From the NCBI GenBank assembly GCA_910588025.1, contig CAJUQG010000009.1, positions 1-42,025 of the forward strand: 42,025 nt of DNA, given 5' to 3'. This document shows, piece after piece, positions 23,384 through 31,044 of the stretch (its first letter is position 1; each line of letters opens with the position of its first letter). A program made the position numbers and the translations under genes. The DNA comes from an uncultured Bacilli bacterium (lineage in GTDB: Bacteria > Bacillota_I > Bacilli_A > RF39 > UBA660). Below the pieces are notes generated by a model. That model searched no databases and was not told where the DNA came from. It saw only the letters and a program-made list of their open reading frames with translations.

Positions 23384-24640
23384 ATGAAAGAGAAAGAACG
23401 CCATATTTTATGTATTGATTTAAAAAGCTTTTTTGCATCATGTGAATGTATTGAGCGAGGATTAGATGCTTTTACTACACCCTTAGTTGTTGCCAATCCT
23501 AATCAAGGAAATGGAGCGATTACTCTTGCAGTTACGCCCTTTTTAAAGGCACAAGGTATTAAAGGCAGAACTAGACTTTATGAAATACCAAAGCATATTT
23601 CTTATCAAATTGCGAAACCAAGAATGAGTTTATATTTAAAGAAAAGTGAAGAAGTTGTTAGTATTTATCTAGATTTTGTAGCGAAAGAAGATTTACATGT
23701 TTATTCTATTGATGAATGTTTTTTAGATGTTACAAATTATTTGAATTTTTATCAAAAAACGGATGAAGAACTAGCCTATTCTATTTTAAAAACTATTGAA
23801 GAAAAGACAGGATTGACAGCTAATTGTGGCATTGGACCAAATTTACTTCTTGCTAAAGTTGCAATGGATTTAGATGCTAAGAAATTTAAAAATGGGATTG
23901 CAAAATGGACGAAAGAAGATATTAAAACGAAATTATGGAATATTACTCCCCTTTCTAAAATGTGGGGAATTGGACCAAGAATGGAAAAAAATTTAAATCG
24001 ACTTGGAATTTATTCTATTAAAGATTTGGCTCAATTTGATGTCAATCGTTTAAAAAATTACTATGGAGTTATGGGTCAGGAGCTTTGGAATCACGCAAAT
24101 GGAATTGACGAATCTAAAATTCAAGATTTTGCAATTCCTCCAAAAGATAAATCTTTTAGTCATAGTCAAGTTTTGTTTAAAGATTATCAAGAAGAAAATG
24201 GCAAAATGATTTTACGAGAAATGATTGATGTTGTATGTATAAGACTTCGTCAAAGTCATATGGAAGGAAGTGTGATTGGACTTGGTGTACAATATTCTAA
24301 AACAATTGGTGGTGGTTTTTTTCATTCTATGAAAATAGATATTCCAACTGATGATGCTGATTTTATTATGAAGACTTGTGAAATTTTATTTGATCGTTAT
24401 TATGAAGAACTACCTATTCGAAAACTTACTGTTAGTGTAGGAAAATTAAGTCCTAAAGTAGGAATACAACTTACTATTTTTGAAAATTATGAAGAAAAGA
24501 AAAAAGAAGAACAACTTTATGTGGAAATGGATGATATTAAATTAAAATATGGTAAAAATAGTTTAATTAAAGCAGCTAATTTACTTCCCGATTCGACGGC
24601 AATTGAAAGGAATAAAAAGATAGGAGGTCATAATGCATGA
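23384..24640 (+). CDS. Y-family DNA polymerase (UvrX/ImuB-UmuC-like)
   Basis: About 418 aa. Translesion DNA polymerase. ILCIDLKSFFASCECIERGL is the signature of the UvrX/YqjW group and holds the first metal Asp; YSIDECFLDVT holds the catalytic Asp-Glu. A helix-hairpin-helix (MWGIGPRMEKNLNRLGI) and little-finger domain follow. QLTIF near the C-terminus is a probable beta-clamp-binding motif. The start at 23384 has AAGGAG 8 nt upstream; the in-frame GTG at 23375 is inside that region. It is under a LexA box and overlaps the YolD-like gene by ATGA, a classical damage-inducible pair. Confidence 0.94.
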   Translation: MKEKERHILCIDLKSFFASCECIERGLDAFTTPLVVANPNQGNGAITLAVTPFLKAQGIKGRTRLYEIPKHISYQIAKPRMSLYLKKSEEVVSIYLDFVAKEDLHVYSIDECFLDVTNYLNFYQKTDEELAYSILKTIEEKTGLTANCGIGPNLLLAKVAMDLDAKKFKNGIAKWTKEDIKTKLWNITPLSKMWGIGPRMEKNLNRLGIYSIKDLAQFDVNRLKNYYGVMGQELWNHANGIDESKIQDFAIPPKDKSFSHSQVLFKDYQEENGKMILREMIDVVCIRLRQSHMEGSVIGLGVQYSKTIGGGFFHSMKIDIPTDDADFIMKTCEILFDRYYEELPIRKLTVSVGKLSPKVGIQLTIFENYEEKKKEEQLYVEMDDIKLKYGKNSLIKAANLLPDSTAIERNKKIGGHNA

Positions 24641-24957
24641 AAGACCGTGGAATAATTAAATGGCAACCTTTTGATTCCCTTACTTCTAGTAAAAATATGG
24701 TTCAACATATTTTAAGTGAGAAAGAAAAAATCAATAAACCTGTTTTATCAGAAGAACAATTAAGAGAAATTCAAGAAAGGCTTTGGGAAGGTTTTCATAA
24801 TCAAATTCCTCTACATATTACTTATTTTTTTAAAGGTAAGTATCAAATGAAAAAAAATGTAATTGTTTTGAATATTAGTCTTAGAGATAAGAAAATTTTA
24901 CTAGAGGATTCTTCTTCTTTGTATTTTGATCAAATTATTGGAATTACTAACAATTAG
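24637..24957 (+). CDS. YolD-like protein
   Basis: 106 aa, YolD-like family, which is typically encoded directly after UvrX/YqjW-type polymerases. The pattern DRGIIKWQPFDSL at the start and the LSEEQLREIQERLWEG segment are characteristic; the C-terminal part is strand-rich (IVLNISLRDKKILLED and FDQIIGI). YolD proteins have been proposed as functional counterparts of UmuD, but the biochemical role is not settled. Start/stop overlap of 4 nt with the polymerase shows cotranscription and coupling. Confidence 0.9.
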   Translation: MKDRGIIKWQPFDSLTSSKNMVQHILSEKEKINKPVLSEEQLREIQERLWEGFHNQIPLHITYFFKGKYQMKKNVIVLNISLRDKKILLEDSSSLYFDQIIGITNN

Positions 24958-24990
24958 AAAATTTCTATGCGGAAATTTCTTTTATTTTTA
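24957..24990. terminator. Convergent terminator between YolD and AI-2E family genes
   Basis: On the plus strand AAATTTC pairs with GAAATTT and is followed by TTTTATTTTT; it may act in both directions. The minus-strand arm overlaps the end of the transporter gene. Confidence 0.6.
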
Positions 24991-26116
24991 TGACATTTTT
25001 CTTTTGAATGTATTCTTTTAATAAACCATATAAGATAGATGATAGTGGGACACTTACAAGCATTCCAAATATTCCAAAACAACTTCCGCCAATTGTAACA
25101 GCCATCATAGTCCAAATTGCGGGAAGTCCTACGGAATTTCCTACTACTTTAGGATAAATTAAATTACCTTCTATTTGTTGTAAGATTAAAAAGAAAATGA
25201 TAAACCAAATTGTCATAGAAAAGCTTGTCACGCTAATTAATAATGCACCAATTATCATAGCAATAAATGCTCCAAATACAGGAATTAAAGCAGTAAATGC
25301 AACAAGAACAGAAACGGATAATGCATATGGAAATCTAAAAATGCTCATTCCTATAAAACATAAAATTCCTAATATACATGCTTCTAGACATTGACCACTA
25401 ATAAATTTACTAAATGTTTGATTCGCAATACTTGTAATTTTAAAGAAATATCTTACATATTTACCTTTGATAAAAGAAGATAGCACAATTCGAAATTGAC
25501 TTGATAATTTTTCTTTTTCTGCTAGTACATAAAACGCGAAAATCAAAGCGATAACAAAGTTTGCTATTCCACTTATTAAAGAGACAACAAATGTAAAAGA
25601 GGTTGTTAAAATACCACTTCCTGCAGTTTTTAATAAACTTTCTATTTGCATTTTTATCATTTCTGGGTTTAAATCTATTTTTTCTAACCAATTTTTAACA
25701 GTTGGATGATTTATAGAAATTTCTTTTAGAGAGTCTTCTACATTCATTATCATTGTTGGAACTTGTTCTATAAATGAAGTTACTGTTTTACCTAAATCTG
25801 GAATAATTAAAGCTACTACAAAAAATAAGATAAGTAGAACCATAAGGATTGATAAAGATAAAGAAAATCCTCTTTTCAAATTAGCATTTTTAATTTTTAT
25901 TTTTTTATTTTTATCTAATCTTTTTTCAATTAAACTCATTGGAACATTTAAAATAAAAGCAATAATTAATCCTAAAAGAAAAGGTGCAAAAATAGATAAA
26001 ATTGTTTTTATTAAAGTAATTACTACAGAAATATTTTCAAGCATAATAAATAAGCAAATTCCAAAAGTAATTAATATTAAGCCTCTTTTTAATTCTATAT
26101 CAATTTTATTTTTCAT
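24965..26116 (-). CDS. AI-2E family transporter (UPF0118)
   Basis: 383 aa. Seven to eight membrane helices: four in the first half around a hydrophilic segment (about 90-190), then a tight C-terminal group (LIPVFGAFIAMIIGALLISV, FIIFFLILQQIEGNLIYPKV and GNSVGLPAIWTMMAVTIGGS). The last two strings are the family signature. Members export autoinducer-2 or act as sodium/proton antiporters; which applies here is unknown. Its ribosome binding site (GGAG) lies in the 3' arm of a terminator-like hairpin at 26117-26141. Confidence 0.92.
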   Translation of the reverse strand: MKNKIDIELKRGLILITFGICLFIMLENISVVITLIKTILSIFAPFLLGLIIAFILNVPMSLIEKRLDKNKKIKIKNANLKRGFSLSLSILMVLLILFFVVALIIPDLGKTVTSFIEQVPTMIMNVEDSLKEISINHPTVKNWLEKIDLNPEMIKMQIESLLKTAGSGILTTSFTFVVSLISGIANFVIALIFAFYVLAEKEKLSSQFRIVLSSFIKGKYVRYFFKITSIANQTFSKFISGQCLEACILGILCFIGMSIFRFPYALSVSVLVAFTALIPVFGAFIAMIIGALLISVTSFSMTIWFIIFFLILQQIEGNLIYPKVVGNSVGLPAIWTMMAVTIGGSCFGIFGMLVSVPLSSILYGLLKEYIQKKNVIKIKEISA

Positions 26117-26150
26117 AAAAAAACTCCTTTTTCGAGGAGTTATTATAACA
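26117..26150 (-). promoter_or_regulatory. Terminator-like hairpin with SD plus extended -10 before AI-2E gene
   Basis: AACTCC (26141-26136... 5' arm on RNA) pairs with GGAGTT (26127-26122) and is followed by a T-run to the ATG. GGAG in the 3' arm is the gene's only Shine-Dalgarno. TGTTATAAT (26150-26142) abuts the 5' arm. It doubles as terminator of the gene ending at 26156. Confidence 0.6.
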
Positions 26151-26155
26151 CATTT

Positions 26156-26944
26156 TTAATCTGTTTCGTTATCTTTAGTTGGAAGTAAAGTTCTTTTACT
26201 TCCTTTTGGTATTATATTTTGATAATCAATGTCCATAATTTCATCTAAATAAGAAGAATCTATATTCAAATCATATTCTTCATTAAAATCTTTTATAAAT
26301 TCTTTTGCTCTATAATAACTATAGATGGGCAATGTTTTAGAACTATATAGAATTTGAAGCGCTGTTAGCTCTATCATTTTTTTTCTTAATAAAAGATTAT
26401 AATTATGAGCATCCAATACTCTTTTTAAATCTTTTGTATCAATATCGCCTACATGAGTAAGATTAGTGTATAAATCTTTTGGAGAAAGCACTTTATTAGA
26501 ACTAGAACAAAATTCTTTTAATGATTTTAAATCATATGGATTTATTAAACCATTTTCTATTCTAATATAATACATTCTTTTATTCACATAAGGAAATGTC
26601 TTAGGATCTAGGCGTCTTTCTAATGAAACATATTCAGCATAATTAGATTCTAAAAATTCATTTTCGTCATGATGTAATCTCATTCTTAATTGATTCATTC
26701 CTAATAATTTTGCTAATTTTAATAGTTCTTCATAATCTTCAGATTCTTTTGATACAGATCCATTAAATAAAGCATTTGGAAGCTTAAATTCATAAAATGA
26801 TGTTAATTTCTGCATAAGATTATTCATGAATTCTAAGTTAACTTCTCCATTATATTTTTGATATTCTTTTAAAAGCGAAAGAAATTCTTTATTTTCTTTT
26901 AATACATATTCTTTTTTATCGAAAGAATAAAAATTGTTTATCAT
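26156..26944 (-). CDS. Hypothetical protein next to tRNA-Ala
   Basis: About 262 aa, soluble, mostly helical, family not recognised. It begins MINNFYSFDKKEYVLKENKE and has the aromatic/basic segment FPYVNKRMYYIRIENG in the middle. No signal peptide, membrane helix or catalytic motif is visible. The start at 26944 has AGGTG 4 nt upstream; an in-frame GTG at 26965 has no site. It stands alone between the tRNA-Ala terminator and its own terminator. Confidence 0.7.
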   Translation of the reverse strand: MINNFYSFDKKEYVLKENKEFLSLLKEYQKYNGEVNLEFMNNLMQKLTSFYEFKLPNALFNGSVSKESEDYEELLKLAKLLGMNQLRMRLHHDENEFLESNYAEYVSLERRLDPKTFPYVNKRMYYIRIENGLINPYDLKSLKEFCSSSNKVLSPKDLYTNLTHVGDIDTKDLKRVLDAHNYNLLLRKKMIELTALQILYSSKTLPIYSYYRAKEFIKDFNEEYDLNIDSSYLDEIMDIDYQNIIPKGSKRTLLPTKDNETD

Positions 26945-26977
26945 AACACCTGTTATATAAATCACCTTTTCGTTTTA

Positions 26978-27009
26978 TAAAAACATCGAATAATAAAATT
27001 CGATGTTTT
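26978..27009 (-). terminator. Terminator after tRNA-Ala
   Basis: AAAACATCGAA pairs with TTCGATGTTTT and is followed by a short T-run. Confidence 0.75.
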
Positions 27010-27048
27010 CTATGATTTCTCGAAAATTAACGAGATTATTTTAAAATT

Positions 27049-27125
27049 TGGTGGAGAATAAGGGATTCGAACCCTTGACCCCCACGGTGCAAACGTGGTG
27101 CTCTAGCCAGCTGAGCTAATTCCCC
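27049..27125 (-). tRNA. tRNA-Ala (anticodon UGC), CCA encoded
   Basis: Acceptor GGGGAAU with AUUCUCC, D-arm AGCUCAGCUGGCUAGAGCA, anticodon stem CCACG/CGUGG with loop UUUGCAC, and T-arm AAGGGUUCGAAUCCCUU. The G3-U70 wobble pair that identifies alanine tRNAs is present. CCA is encoded. Confidence 0.95.
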
Positions 27126-27142
27126 AAGTCAAGAACAAATTA

Positions 27143-27171
27143 ATGTTACCATAAAATTATTCTTGTTGCAA
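27143..27171 (-). promoter_or_regulatory. Promoter of tRNA-Ala
   Basis: TTGCAA (27171-27166), 17 bp, TAACAT (27148-27143), 18 bp before the tRNA. Confidence 0.75.
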
Positions 27172-27203
27172 GCATTTTTTGTTAAATTCCTTGAAATAAA
27201 GGG

Positions 27204-27410
27204 CTATTCTTTTCCTACTTGAATTTGAATTAGTCCTTTTTCTACTTCTTCAAGTGCTTTTCCAAGGGGTTTTTTATTGACATAATCTCTTTCATTCATT
27301 TGATAATGATTATTGTCTAGCATTTGTTTTGCCCTTCTACTTGCTACATGCACTAACATGTACTTTGAATCCACAATATTAAGTAATTTATCAATTGATG
27401 GATATAACAT
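27204..27410 (-). CDS. rpoZ: RNA polymerase omega subunit
   Basis: 68 aa, normal for Bacillota omega. MLYPSIDKLLNIVDSKYMLV is followed by the helix VASRRAKQMLDN, which matches the conserved ..RAR.L...D segment that contacts the beta-prime C-terminus, and PLGKALEEVEKGLI completes the family pattern. Omega helps assemble and stabilise RNA polymerase. GAGG lies before the ATG. It follows the DUF2779 gene by 44 bp. Confidence 0.92.
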   Translation of the reverse strand: MLYPSIDKLLNIVDSKYMLVHVASRRAKQMLDNNHYQMNERDYVNKKPLGKALEEVEKGLIQIQVGKE

Positions 27411-27454
27411 AACCTCACGTCCTTACATTAATATCATACTAAACAACCTGTAAA

Positions 27455-29353
27455 TTATACAACATTTGCCAGATTTTTTTGACGCTCTATTGACAAAATA
27501 CGTAAAGACTTTAAAATTTCGACCATTGCCCAAGTATCTTGACGGCAATAAATACGCAAAGCTTCTTGTTTTAATAAAAGTTCTTCTTTGCTCATCTTAT
27601 GATAATTTGCATATTCGATAATTGCTTCTGTGCCATTTTTTACTTCTAAGTTTTCATAAGTAAGACTTGAAAAAATAGGAAGCGTTTTTTTGATGGAATA
27701 AGATCCACTTAAATTTTTATGATAATAATTTACAGTCTTTACATCTTCTTGAAATCCTAATTCTTCATACATTTTTTGATTATTATTTACAAGCCAAAGT
27801 AAATCAAAACCTCTATGATAAAGAGCCATTAAGGGTTTTTGATATTCGATAAAAATTTCAGCCAATTCTTTGATTCGACTTTTTTCAAAAGCAACATTTT
27901 GCGCAAATAACGTTCCTTTATAGGGATTTATAGCACTTAAAAGCGTCTTGATTAATTCTTCTCTTTCATCTTTAGCACTTTCTGCTAGAAAAATTACATT
28001 ATCTTTTTTAAAATCACATTTTCCAGGAGAAGTTTCAATATGTAAACTAAATTCAAAAGGAGATTGTGTAAAAGGTTTTTCCCCTTTGAATCTTGGTACA
28101 GGACAAGGAAATGTTTCAAAATCCAAATGATAAATGGGATACTCTAATTGTTCTATTCCCTTTTTTATTTTTTCATAATTGATATAAATTTCATTATTTT
28201 GGTAACAATTTCTTTGAATTCTATGGTTTTCATTATGAATCCAAGATTCAGGAATATCCAATAAATCTAGATATCCTTCATTTATTAATTGTAACCCTTT
28301 ATGTTTTTCTCCTTCTTCATCTTTAAAGCCTTGACCATTATGAAGATAATGCAGAGAAGAATTTTTTTGAGGAATCGATGCACCACAAATGGATTTAAAA
28401 AATTTACAACTGGTTTGTTTTTTAAACTGGCAATAATCTCCTAAAGGACAAGGAGCTGCATTGCTATCTTTTAAAGATTTATAGATAAAATCGGCATCTT
28501 TTAAAATACTTGGTTGAAGGTCTTTGGTTAGTTCATTCATATCAAACAAAGTAATTAATTCATTTCCATTTTGATCTGGTTTATAAATTGCCTCTTCCTT
28601 CTCATAAGTACCATCAAAAATATAGTCAGCATTTAATACTGCTAAATAATAATTTATATTAGGTAAGCTGGTTTCATTATGACTAGAAATATATTCTTGT
28701 TCGATGATAAATCGTTGAACAGCTAAATCATAAATATAAGAACCTATCCCAAAACGATTTAATAATTTTGCTTTTAAACTTTCATAAACATTCCATGGCA
28801 TTTCTTCTTCTAAAGGATAGTCTTTTATTTCTCCTTTTAAAACATGAATATTCTTCTCTTTTTTAAAGATTGAATATTTTTCTTGTTTTGGATAACCGCC
28901 TTGTAGATTAACATATTTTTTACTAGTTGTCGCTTTTACTTCAATAATATTTATTTTTCCTTGGCTTTCATTATAAATATCAACGTAGCATAAAAATTTT
29001 AATCCACGATAAGAACAATCAAAACTTTCTTGATTTTTGGTTTCTTTGGCATAAATTGTTGTTCCAGGAAACATTTTAACTATTAATTTGCCAGCTTCTT
29101 CTTCCACTTTTTTGTAATAATCCATCATTGCTTCTAGCTGACGATTCGTAACATTTATACAATCTGTTACTTCACCATTTTCATTTTCATCAAACATAGA
29201 TGCTAATAATTCTTCTAAAGCAATTTGATATTCTCTTTTTTTATAATCTTCATAAGATACATCAGCATCTAAACGGTCTTTATTGACACGATTTAAAGCA
29301 ACATATCTTGGGCATCTAGAAAATTCTATAAAATCGGTTTTTGTAATTGCCAT
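27455..29353 (-). CDS. DUF2779 protein: Cas4-like nuclease domain plus RNase H-like domain
   Basis: 632 aa. The N-terminal half looks like a PD-(D/E)xK nuclease of the Cas4/AddB type: Cys13 in FSRCPRYVAL, an Asp in CYVDIYNES, IIEVKAT with the Glu-x-Lys pair, and a late Cys set in CPLGDYCQFKKQTSCKFF that could hold an Fe-S cluster with Cys13. The C-terminal half is DUF2779, with YHLDFETFPCP (two acidic residues), NVAFEKSRI and YCRQDTWAM, an arrangement like DEDD exonucleases. Such proteins occur in low-GC gut bacteria and mollicutes; no function is established to my knowledge. Coupled to the pseudopilin by TAATG. Confidence 0.82.
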   Translation of the reverse strand: MAITKTDFIEFSRCPRYVALNRVNKDRLDADVSYEDYKKREYQIALEELLASMFDENENGEVTDCINVTNRQLEAMMDYYKKVEEEAGKLIVKMFPGTTIYAKETKNQESFDCSYRGLKFLCYVDIYNESQGKINIIEVKATTSKKYVNLQGGYPKQEKYSIFKKEKNIHVLKGEIKDYPLEEEMPWNVYESLKAKLLNRFGIGSYIYDLAVQRFIIEQEYISSHNETSLPNINYYLAVLNADYIFDGTYEKEEAIYKPDQNGNELITLFDMNELTKDLQPSILKDADFIYKSLKDSNAAPCPLGDYCQFKKQTSCKFFKSICGASIPQKNSSLHYLHNGQGFKDEEGEKHKGLQLINEGYLDLLDIPESWIHNENHRIQRNCYQNNEIYINYEKIKKGIEQLEYPIYHLDFETFPCPVPRFKGEKPFTQSPFEFSLHIETSPGKCDFKKDNVIFLAESAKDEREELIKTLLSAINPYKGTLFAQNVAFEKSRIKELAEIFIEYQKPLMALYHRGFDLLWLVNNNQKMYEELGFQEDVKTVNYYHKNLSGSYSIKKTLPIFSSLTYENLEVKNGTEAIIEYANYHKMSKEELLLKQEALRIYCRQDTWAMVEILKSLRILSIERQKNLANVV

Positions 29354-29694
29354 TATTCCACTACTTCAGCTTGAAAAGAATTAGATTCTTGGTGATAAGA
29401 AATTTTTACTTTCATGGTATTATACTCTTCTTTTTCAAATAAAAATCCGGCAGAAGCTACTTCTTTCGCAAAAATATAAGTTTCACTTTCTTTTTTATAT
29501 TCGTCTTTTTTACTTTTTGCATAAGCGATGGAAGCTTGTTCTACTAATGATTTGGTTACTTCTTTTTGTTCTTCTGGATTATTTATCTCTTTGAAAGCAT
29601 AGCTAACTTTGGTAATCATCACAAGAGCAATTACACCTAATACCCCAACTACAATTAATAATTCTGGAATTGTATAGCCATTTTTATGTTTCAT
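29353..29694 (-). CDS. Type IV pseudopilin-like protein
   Basis: About 113 aa. The prepilin signal is MKHKNGYTIPELLIVVGVLG: a short basic leader, Gly, then a hydrophobic helix with the conserved Glu at +5. A soluble charged C-domain of about 75 residues follows. Cleavage by a prepilin peptidase would be after Gly6. Start at 29694 is preferred, with GGTGG 5 nt upstream. No other com/pil genes are adjacent, and the operon partner is the DUF2779 protein. Could belong to a competence or secretion pseudopilus encoded elsewhere. Confidence 0.85.
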   Translation of the reverse strand: MKHKNGYTIPELLIVVGVLGVIALVMITKVSYAFKEINNPEEQKEVTKSLVEQASIAYAKSKKDEYKKESETYIFAKEVASAGFLFEKEEYNTMKVKISYHQESNSFQAEVVE

Positions 29695-29719
29695 TTTAAC
29701 CACCATACCTTGTGATTAA

Positions 29720-29728
29720 ATTATATCA
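29720..29728 (-). promoter_or_regulatory. Extended -10 promoter of the pseudopilin operon
   Basis: TGATATAAT on the minus strand, 26 bp upstream of the pseudopilin start. Confidence 0.6.
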
Positions 29729-29749
29729 TAGAGTTTTATATTTTTATAG

Positions 29750-30265
29750 TTACTTCTTTTTTCCATTATTTTGTAACATGAATTGAAAATCATTTTTACT
29801 TATTTCGACTCCGCTAATATAACCAATTTTTAAATCAATTTTTTCACGGCCACCAAATAATGACTTATTTGATTGTAATATAGCTTGACAAGCTAATTTT
29901 TGTTTATCTGTTAATTCTTCATTTTGTGGTAAAAAGAGAATGCCACATCCTTCATCTTTGAATTGTCTTTGTTTGGATATTAGTTCTCTAATTCTCATTC
30001 CATTGTAAACTACACAATTCATAGTTTTGTCTGTTAAAACTTGAATTGCATCAGTAGATTGATAAAGTTGATATTTCTTTTCCAAAAACTTATGAATGTA
30101 AATACTACTTATATCGGCATGATCCATATTGTCTGGTACTATAACACAAAGACCATCAGGACGAATAATGTACCCTGGTGCTAAGACAGTCAAATAGTCA
30201 TTGTAATAACATCCTTCCATTTTAAATTTATTGTTATAAAATGAAGTAAATTCTATTTCTTTCAT
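29750..30265 (-). CDS. Hypothetical 171-aa protein downstream of uppS
   Basis: 171 aa, soluble, family not recognised. It has no signal or membrane segment. The first half is strand-rich (YLTVLAPGYIIRPDGLCVIV) and the second half mixed, with CGILFLPQNEELTDKQKLAC. The C-terminus is basic. Its Shine-Dalgarno lies in the 3' arm of the uppS terminator hairpin, and an extended -10 is in the loop, so expression is probably independent of uppS. Confidence 0.7.
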   Translation of the reverse strand: MKEIEFTSFYNNKFKMEGCYYNDYLTVLAPGYIIRPDGLCVIVPDNMDHADISSIYIHKFLEKKYQLYQSTDAIQVLTDKTMNCVVYNGMRIRELISKQRQFKDEGCGILFLPQNEELTDKQKLACQAILQSNKSLFGGREKIDLKIGYISGVEISKNDFQFMLQNNGKKK

Positions 30266-30268
30266 AAA

Positions 30269-30312
30269 AAAAAATCACCTTTTATAAATTATAACACTAA
30301 AAAGGTGATTTT
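30269..30312 (-). promoter_or_regulatory. uppS terminator holding promoter and SD of the next gene
   Basis: AATCACCTTTTT (30310-30299) pairs with AAAAGGTGATT (30283-30273), then nine T to the ATG at 30265. GGTGAT in the 3' arm is the Shine-Dalgarno of the 171-aa gene. TGTTATAAT (30296-30288) in the loop is an extended -10. Initiation there removes the 5' arm and frees the ribosome binding site. Confidence 0.65.
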
Positions 30313-30315
30313 TTA

Positions 30316-31011
30316 TTATTTTTCTTTAATACTTCCAAATCTTCTATCACGATTGTGATAAATATCTAAAGCTTTATCAAATTCTTTTTCATCAAAATCT
30401 GGAAAATGGACTTCTGGAAAATAAATTTCGGCGTAGCTTGCTTGATATAACATAAAATTACTTAAACGATTTTCTCCACTCGTTCTAATTAAATAATCGA
30501 TTGGTGGTAAATCTTGATAAAAAAAGTGCATAAATTCTTCAGGAGTTAAATCGTCAATCTTTTGACCAGAAGAAATAACTTTTTTCATGGCATCTATTAC
30601 TTCATATTGTCCACCATAATTCAAACAAAAATTTAAGATGGCTCTATCGTTATCTTTGGTTTCTTCGGTTATTTTATCCATAGCTTCTAAGACATCACTA
30701 CGTAAGTTTTCTCTTCTACCACTAAAGACAACTTTAATATTTTTCTTTTTATATTCTGCAAATTCATTATGAAATTTTTCAACAAACAAGTTCATCAAAT
30801 AATTTACTTCATCATCAGGTCTTTTGAAGTTTTCTGTTGAAAAGCAAAATATACTTAAAACTTGTATTCCTTGATCAAAAATATAAAAACTTAATTTTTG
30901 TAAATTTTCTGAACCCTGTTTATGACCATAAGTTCTTGGCATCATTCTTTTTTTTGCCCATCGACCATTTCCATCCATAATAATTGCTACATGTTTGGGA
31001 TTTTCTTTCAT
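30316..31011 (-). CDS. uppS: Undecaprenyl diphosphate synthase
   Basis: 231 aa. Cis-prenyltransferase making the C55 lipid carrier for cell-wall synthesis. AIIMDGNGRWAKKR holds the catalytic Asp and diphosphate-binding residues; FSTENFKRP, NYGGQYE, IRTSGENRLSNF and the final YHNRDRRFG are all family motifs. A cdsA gene often follows uppS but does not here. GGAGGAAG lies before the ATG; 33 bp separate it from argS. Confidence 0.95.
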   Translation of the reverse strand: MKENPKHVAIIMDGNGRWAKKRMMPRTYGHKQGSENLQKLSFYIFDQGIQVLSIFCFSTENFKRPDDEVNYLMNLFVEKFHNEFAEYKKKNIKVVFSGRRENLRSDVLEAMDKITEETKDNDRAILNFCLNYGGQYEVIDAMKKVISSGQKIDDLTPEEFMHFFYQDLPPIDYLIRTSGENRLSNFMLYQASYAEIYFPEVHFPDFDEKEFDKALDIYHNRDRRFGSIKEK

Positions 31012-31044
31012 AATCTTCCTCCAACTCTTATTAAAACTACAATC

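Noticed and set aside
26965..26965. GTG start extending the hypothetical gene at 26156 by seven codons
   Set aside because: No ribosome binding site, whereas ATG 26944 has AGGTG upstream.
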